64,000 nucleotides of DNA. Source: Lonsdalea britannica (GTDB lineage: Bacteria; Pseudomonadota; Gammaproteobacteria; Enterobacterales; Enterobacteriaceae). The position numbers and the translations under genes are program-made. Positions 59,877 through 64,000 of this stretch are shown here, piece after piece. Positions within the stretch are counted from its first letter, which is position 1. Every line of letters begins with the position of its first letter. The DNA lies in the NCBI RefSeq assembly GCF_002111595.1, contig NZ_LUTN01000004.1:62001-126000 (forward strand). The letters are read 5' to 3'. Under the pieces are notes generated by a model. It was given only the letters and a program-made list of their open reading frames with translations, did no database searches and was not told the origin of the DNA.

Positions 59877-59923
59877 CAAGCTGACGTATAAAGTAAAATC
59901 CCGCCAACAAGGGCGGGATTTTT

Positions 59924-60409
59924 CTAATTACTCAGCGAGTAAGCTTTTGAAAAATCATTGTACGCTTCATGAAGATGATAGAATTTCGCATTGGGATCAT
60001 CTTTTAATTCCTCATATCTGTCCATTAGCTTTTTGAATAAACCTTCTGGTACGGGATAAGGATCTGTCTCATTTTTTGCACAGTAAAAATAGAACATCGC
60101 TTTTCCAAGCTCTGCAATAGTTATATTGTATGCATTACCTTTTAAATACTCAAAGGCGTAAGACCACTGCTCTGACAACAATAAAAAATTTAGTGCCGAA
60201 CCTTTGATAAAAACACCATCAATATTATTTGAATTAATTATTTTTTTACAAAAAAACAGACAACACTCCTGGTCTTTAACGAATAAATCACTGAGACACT
60301 CTAATGCATCATCCTCTGGATCATTAAAGGAATCAGGCTCTACATAGCCATTAGTCAAGTAGTTTTCCAAACCTTCAATATTTTTTTCGGTACTATTCAC
60401 CTTTATCAT
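59924..60409 (-). CDS. cdiI: candidate CdiI immunity protein
   Basis: 161 residues, acidic, AT-rich and without signal peptide or membrane helix (MIKVNSTEKNIEGLENYLTN, EQWSYAFEYLKGNAYNITIA, YHLHEAYNDFSKAYSLSN). Its start overlaps the cdiA stop by four bases (ATGA), the standard arrangement of cdiA-cdiI pairs, so it is expected to bind and neutralise the toxin of its own CdiA. I do not recognise its family; the assignment rests on position, size and base composition. Confidence 0.75.
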   Translation of the reverse strand: MIKVNSTEKNIEGLENYLTNGYVEPDSFNDPEDDALECLSDLFVKDQECCLFFCKKIINSNNIDGVFIKGSALNFLLLSEQWSYAFEYLKGNAYNITIAELGKAMFYFYCAKNETDPYPVPEGLFKKLMDRYEELKDDPNAKFYHLHEAYNDFSKAYSLSN

Positions 60410-61409
60410 TTGAATGCTCCCGTATTAACAGTTGAAAGTCTTTTCGTGCCATCAGGTAATATTGTCCATGTAGCATAAACCCTTACGTTACCGTTAGATC
60501 CTGATACAACAACAGATGTTTGTCTATTTGCAGACGTAGCACCCTGCGCAGAGTCCAATAACTTATCCATTATCATGCTGTTATTACTAACAGTATTCAC
60601 TATACCTGCTTGATCTAATACACGAGCCATATCTTGAGAGCGCTCAATATTATGGATTTGTTTTTCTAGCGTTTCCATCTTTTTCGCATTATTTGGGTCT
60701 TTTGCAAATTCTTTTTGGCTGCTAATTTTTACATCTTTTAAAGAATTATATTCTTTTTGCAAAGACTCAAGGTCACCAGAAGCTTTTCCACGCATATATA
60801 GTTCAATCTTATCGACAGGTATTTTCGCATCACCTTTTACAGCAGTGATGTGATTTTTCCCATTAGCATCTGGAAGTGAGCTAACCTCAAAACTATTAGA
60901 CAACCGTTGTTTAGCAGCCAGAGCCTCTATCTTACTGGCCGCAGCAGAACCTATTACAGGCGTCATCGAAGCAGCAACAATCTTCATCCCGTCATAAGTC
61001 GAGACATACTGCTCTGCTGTCGCCTTGTCCACGCCTAGCTGCTGCATGGCGTAGTTCACCATCGCATCCTTCACCTGCTGCTGATTCTGCGCATCGACAC
61101 TGGTGATATTCAGCAGGTTCACTATCTTGCCGTAGCGTCGGCATACTGCTGGCTGGCTCTGGAGTTATAGTTGCCGGTGTTTTCGTACTCAGCTTTAAAC
61201 TGATAAGCCTCAACTCTGGACGCTGCACAGGCGGCACTCCCGGCAGCACCATTACCACATGCCGCAAGCACAGAGCCGTCCCTTGAAATATCCAGTTCGG
61301 TTAACCGGGCAATATCTTTCTCGGCCTGCTCCCGCTCTGCCGGGTCTTTGCTGTTACGGAGTTTTTGCTTCGCTATCTCAAGCTCTGATTTCTCAGATAC
61401 ACTCAGATA

Positions 61410-61421
61410 GTTATTCTCCAC
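61410..61421 (-). other. VENN motif marking the start of the variable CdiA toxin region
   Basis: It encodes Val-Glu-Asn-Asn within GAQAGKNAVENNYLS. In enterobacterial CdiA this motif separates the conserved exoprotein from the exchangeable toxin; base composition becomes AT-rich soon after it. Confidence 0.9.
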
Positions 61422-61443
61422 CGCATTCTTACCCGCCTGCGCG

Positions 61444-61754
61444 CCCGTCACTGCACCCGCGGTGCTATCGCTGCTTACCCCCGCCGCAATCCCCGAGGCC
61501 AGCGTCGCCAATGCGCTCAGGTTGTCTTTCTGTTGTGTCGATAACTCACTGCTGTCCGATGTCCCGTACAACGCTAATGCTATCGCCGGGGCCGCCAACT
61601 CGCCTGTCGCCGCACCGACGGCCCCCGCAGTGCTATTACCACCGCTCAGCTCCGCTATCACGCCTCCCAGTATCGCATGTGCCATCAGGTTGTTCAGCTT
61701 TTGCGTTTCCGTCAGCGTGCTGTAATCCGCATTATCCGTGGTGATTTCCTTCAC
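61444..61754. repeat. 311-bp direct repeat, copy B (in cdiA)
   Basis: Pretoxin-coding block in cdiA matching 59143-59453 at equal length without gaps. Confidence 0.85.
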
Positions 61755-64000
61755 AATCCCCGCCAGATATGGCGCTGCTCCCTTCGCCAGCGCCGCTTTG
61801 ATATCTCCCCCCGCCAAGGCCTGCAACGCACTAACTACCGCGTTCACTCCAGTTCGCACACTGCTGTCTGTTGCAGAATGCGTCGCTTTGGTCGATTCAT
61901 ACGTATTGTAAATATCCAGCGCCTGATTGCCGATATCGCTCACCAGCTGCGCCTGCTGAAGTCGTTTCTGCTCTTTTTCCTTGTTGAAAATCGGGTCGAT
62001 GGCACCCGCATTCGCGTTTTCTGCATCGTGATTCAGCTGAGACACATCCTGTGACTGACCAGCCTGATGGCGGATGATCAGTCCCCCTTCGCTCACCGCC
62101 GCTTTTGTCGTTCCTTCTGCATGGCCACTGCTGTCTTCTCCGCTTATCGGCAACGCGCTCATGTTACTCATCAGATTCGCGCCTATCGGTCCGCCGCTGC
62201 TAAAACCTGCGCTCTGGTGCTCGGACTCGTATTCAGCCTGATTATGGATGTCGCTCCAGCCCAGCGTCCCCGTATCCAGCAGGTTCTTGTCCTTGTCCGC
62301 CGTGCTCGCTATCACGGAGCCATCAAGCTGGGTATGGTTGCCGACCGTAATGTTATAACCCCCCTGCCCGGCAAACAGCCCAGTCTGCTCTTTCACCGAG
62401 TCAAAGTTGCTGTTCACCTTGTCTCTGGACATGTTGATGCTGCCCGAGCCCGTCATTGAGCCAAAGGTGAAGCTGGCGCCCGCGCTCACGCTCTGCTGCT
62501 TGGCGTCATAGCTGTTGCTATCCTGCTCGCTCGTAAGCGTCAGGTTACGGCCGACATCCGCCGTGATCGTTTCGCCATTGACCTGCGCGCCCTTCAGGGT
62601 TGTATCGCGTCCGCTGGTGAGATTAATACCGCTACCCGCATCCAGCGTAGTTTCGTTGTGCGACAGTCCGTTGCCATTTTCATGACCTTTGCTGCTATTC
62701 ACGCTGGCGGAAACGGTGATGCCATATCCCCCAGAACCAACGCCGATGCCTACGCCGACACTGCCGCCCTGACTACTGTTCTTACTGACGGTTTTCTCCG
62801 TGTTCTGGGCTGACAACAGATTGATATCTCTGGCAGCATCCAGCGTCATATCACCCGCCGCCTTTAACTGACTGCCGGCGATGGTGATGTCGCCACTCCC
62901 CTCACCGTTGTTCTTGCCTGTCGCCGTGATCGAGAGATTACGACCTGCGTTAAGCGTACTGCCCTGCGCCTGACTGCTTTCGCTATGCGTTTCGCTTTTC
63001 GACGACTGGCTACCGTAAGACAAGGTCACGCCGATAGTATTGGTAGAACCCTGTGCGGCTTTAGGATCGTCCGAAGACACGCCTGCCGCGGCGTTTTGCG
63101 CATTGGCAGATTCAGTAATCGCATTATCGTGATCCCAGGCCTGTGCTGCCTGGACACCGCTCAATGCCGCTTTCGTGCCCTGCAGTGCGCTGAGTCGACT
63201 ATCGCTTTCCTGTCTCGATTTCTGTGCTGTGCTTACCGCCGTGTTCAGCGCACTACCTACCGTTCCGGATAACGCTAACGTAAAGCCGCTTTGTTTGGAT
63301 TCGAACGTTTCATCGCGATTGACGTCGTCGCGGCCAGAGTCGATATCAACGCTGTCGCCGCTCAGACTGAGGTCTTTGCCTGCCACCAGATCGGCCCCGC
63401 CGATATGCAGTTTATCGCCCGCGGTAATGCTCACGTTCCCCTGACTACTGCCCACCGTGCTGAAGCTCTGATTCTGTAACGTTCCTTTTTCGTCAACCTC
63501 GTGGCGGGTCGACTGCTTACCGACGGTAAAGCCGATGCCGCCGCCGCTCATCAAACCGCTCTTGGTCTTTTCTTCCAGCAGATAATGAGACTCGGTTTCC
63601 GTGGCGGCAGAGATATCCACGTTATGTCCCGCCTGCAGTGCAACATCTTGGTCGGCGGCAATCGCCGAGCCGCTGACGGACAAATCATTTCCCGCATTCA
63701 CGCTGATGCTGTTGCCGCTCAGTAGCGAGCCTCGCTCCGTCGTGAAGCTATCATCCTGTACCGTGGAGCTGGCGCTCTTGTTCAAAAAGCCTTTTTTCTG
63801 AGAACGCTCTTCAAGATGTTCAGACTCTTTTTCGGTTGCGCTGTTTATCACCACATCGTTTTTGGCCTGTAGCGCAATCTCGCCGAGTTCGCTGTGCAGC
63901 GTACTGCCGGTGACGGAGAGGTCGCCCTCGCGCGCAATGGCGGTGACGCCATCCTGACCACTCAAGGTGCTGCCGACGACGACATCGCTGGCGCTGTCAA

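Larger units (their letters stand above)
60406..64000 (-). pseudogene. cdiA: contact-dependent growth inhibition protein CdiA (partial, 5' end beyond window; one-base frameshift after the VENN region)
   Basis: The long frame from the window edge is made of FHA-2 type hemagglutinin repeats (ALQAGHNVDISAATETESHY, TAGDKLHIGGADLVAGKDLS, ITADVGRNLTLTSEQDSNSY). A pretoxin region (LNNLMAHAILGGVIAELSGG) with VENN at 61410-61421 follows. The frame stops at 61122 but the next frame continues YGKIVNLLNITSVDAQNQQQ; one base near 61135 is missing (expected GAC GCC TAC, found GACGCTAC). The variable C-terminus, about 330 residues after VENN, ends VYATWTILPDGTKRLSTVNT. It is AT-rich and is the toxin region, but I cannot name its activity. 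The terminal beta-rich segment (VRVYATWTILPDGTKRLSTV) hints at a small RNase-like fold; this is low-confidence inference. Confidence 0.85.

Overview
This window is chromosomal DNA from an enterobacterium. Gene content and order match the E. coli tcdA-mltA-amiC-argA-recDBC-ppdABC-thyA-lgt-ptsP-rppH-mutH-tas segment and the yggN-yggL-trmB-mutY-yggX-mltC-speC-tRNA-Phe segment. Together with contact-dependent inhibition genes, a subtilase autotransporter and a fimbrial cluster, this suggests a plant-associated Pectobacteriaceae such as Brenneria, Lonsdalea, Pectobacterium or Dickeya. The genus is an inference from memory of the protein sequences.

Layout. 1-25.2 kb is conserved core: tRNA modification (tcdA), peptidoglycan enzymes (mltA, amiC), three tandem initiator tRNAs, argA behind paired ArgR boxes, the recombinase genes recD, recB and recC, a pseudopilin operon, thyA-lgt, ptsP-rppH, and mutH-ygdQ-ygdR-tas. 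The rppH-mutH gap is the E. coli location of DARS2 and carries two perfect DnaA boxes. The pitrilysin gene ptrA, normally between recC and recB, is missing. 25.2-28.3 kb is a subtilisin-type autotransporter sitting at a synteny break. 28.8-30.7 kb (yggN, yggL, trmB) and 39.8-46.5 kb (mutY, yggX, mltC, ansP, speC) are core again. They are split by a 9-kb fimbrial island (30.9-39.6 kb): a LuxR-like regulator, two pilins or adhesins, a chaperone, an usher, a major pilin, and a MarT/FidL-like regulator pair.

From 47.08 kb a genomic island begins at tRNA-Phe. It holds a P4-type integrase, an IS903-like element without target duplication, an AT-rich stand-alone acyl-adenylating enzyme, and a single-module type I polyketide synthase (docking coil-KS-AT-DH-KR-ACP-TE). 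It continues with a contact-dependent inhibition locus running off the window end: cdiA, a candidate cdiI, a SymE-like gene and an orphan cdiA pretoxin fragment.

A striking feature is nine reading-frame breaks in otherwise intact genes: argA, recC (two), tas, the autotransporter, the MarT-like regulator, speC, the PKS and cdiA. Each is repaired by adding back one nucleotide, usually in a short G/C run, and no premature stop codon arises by substitution. The repaired lengths agree with the families. This points to systematic base-loss errors in the sequence as much as to real gene decay, and every pseudogene call below should be read with that in mind.
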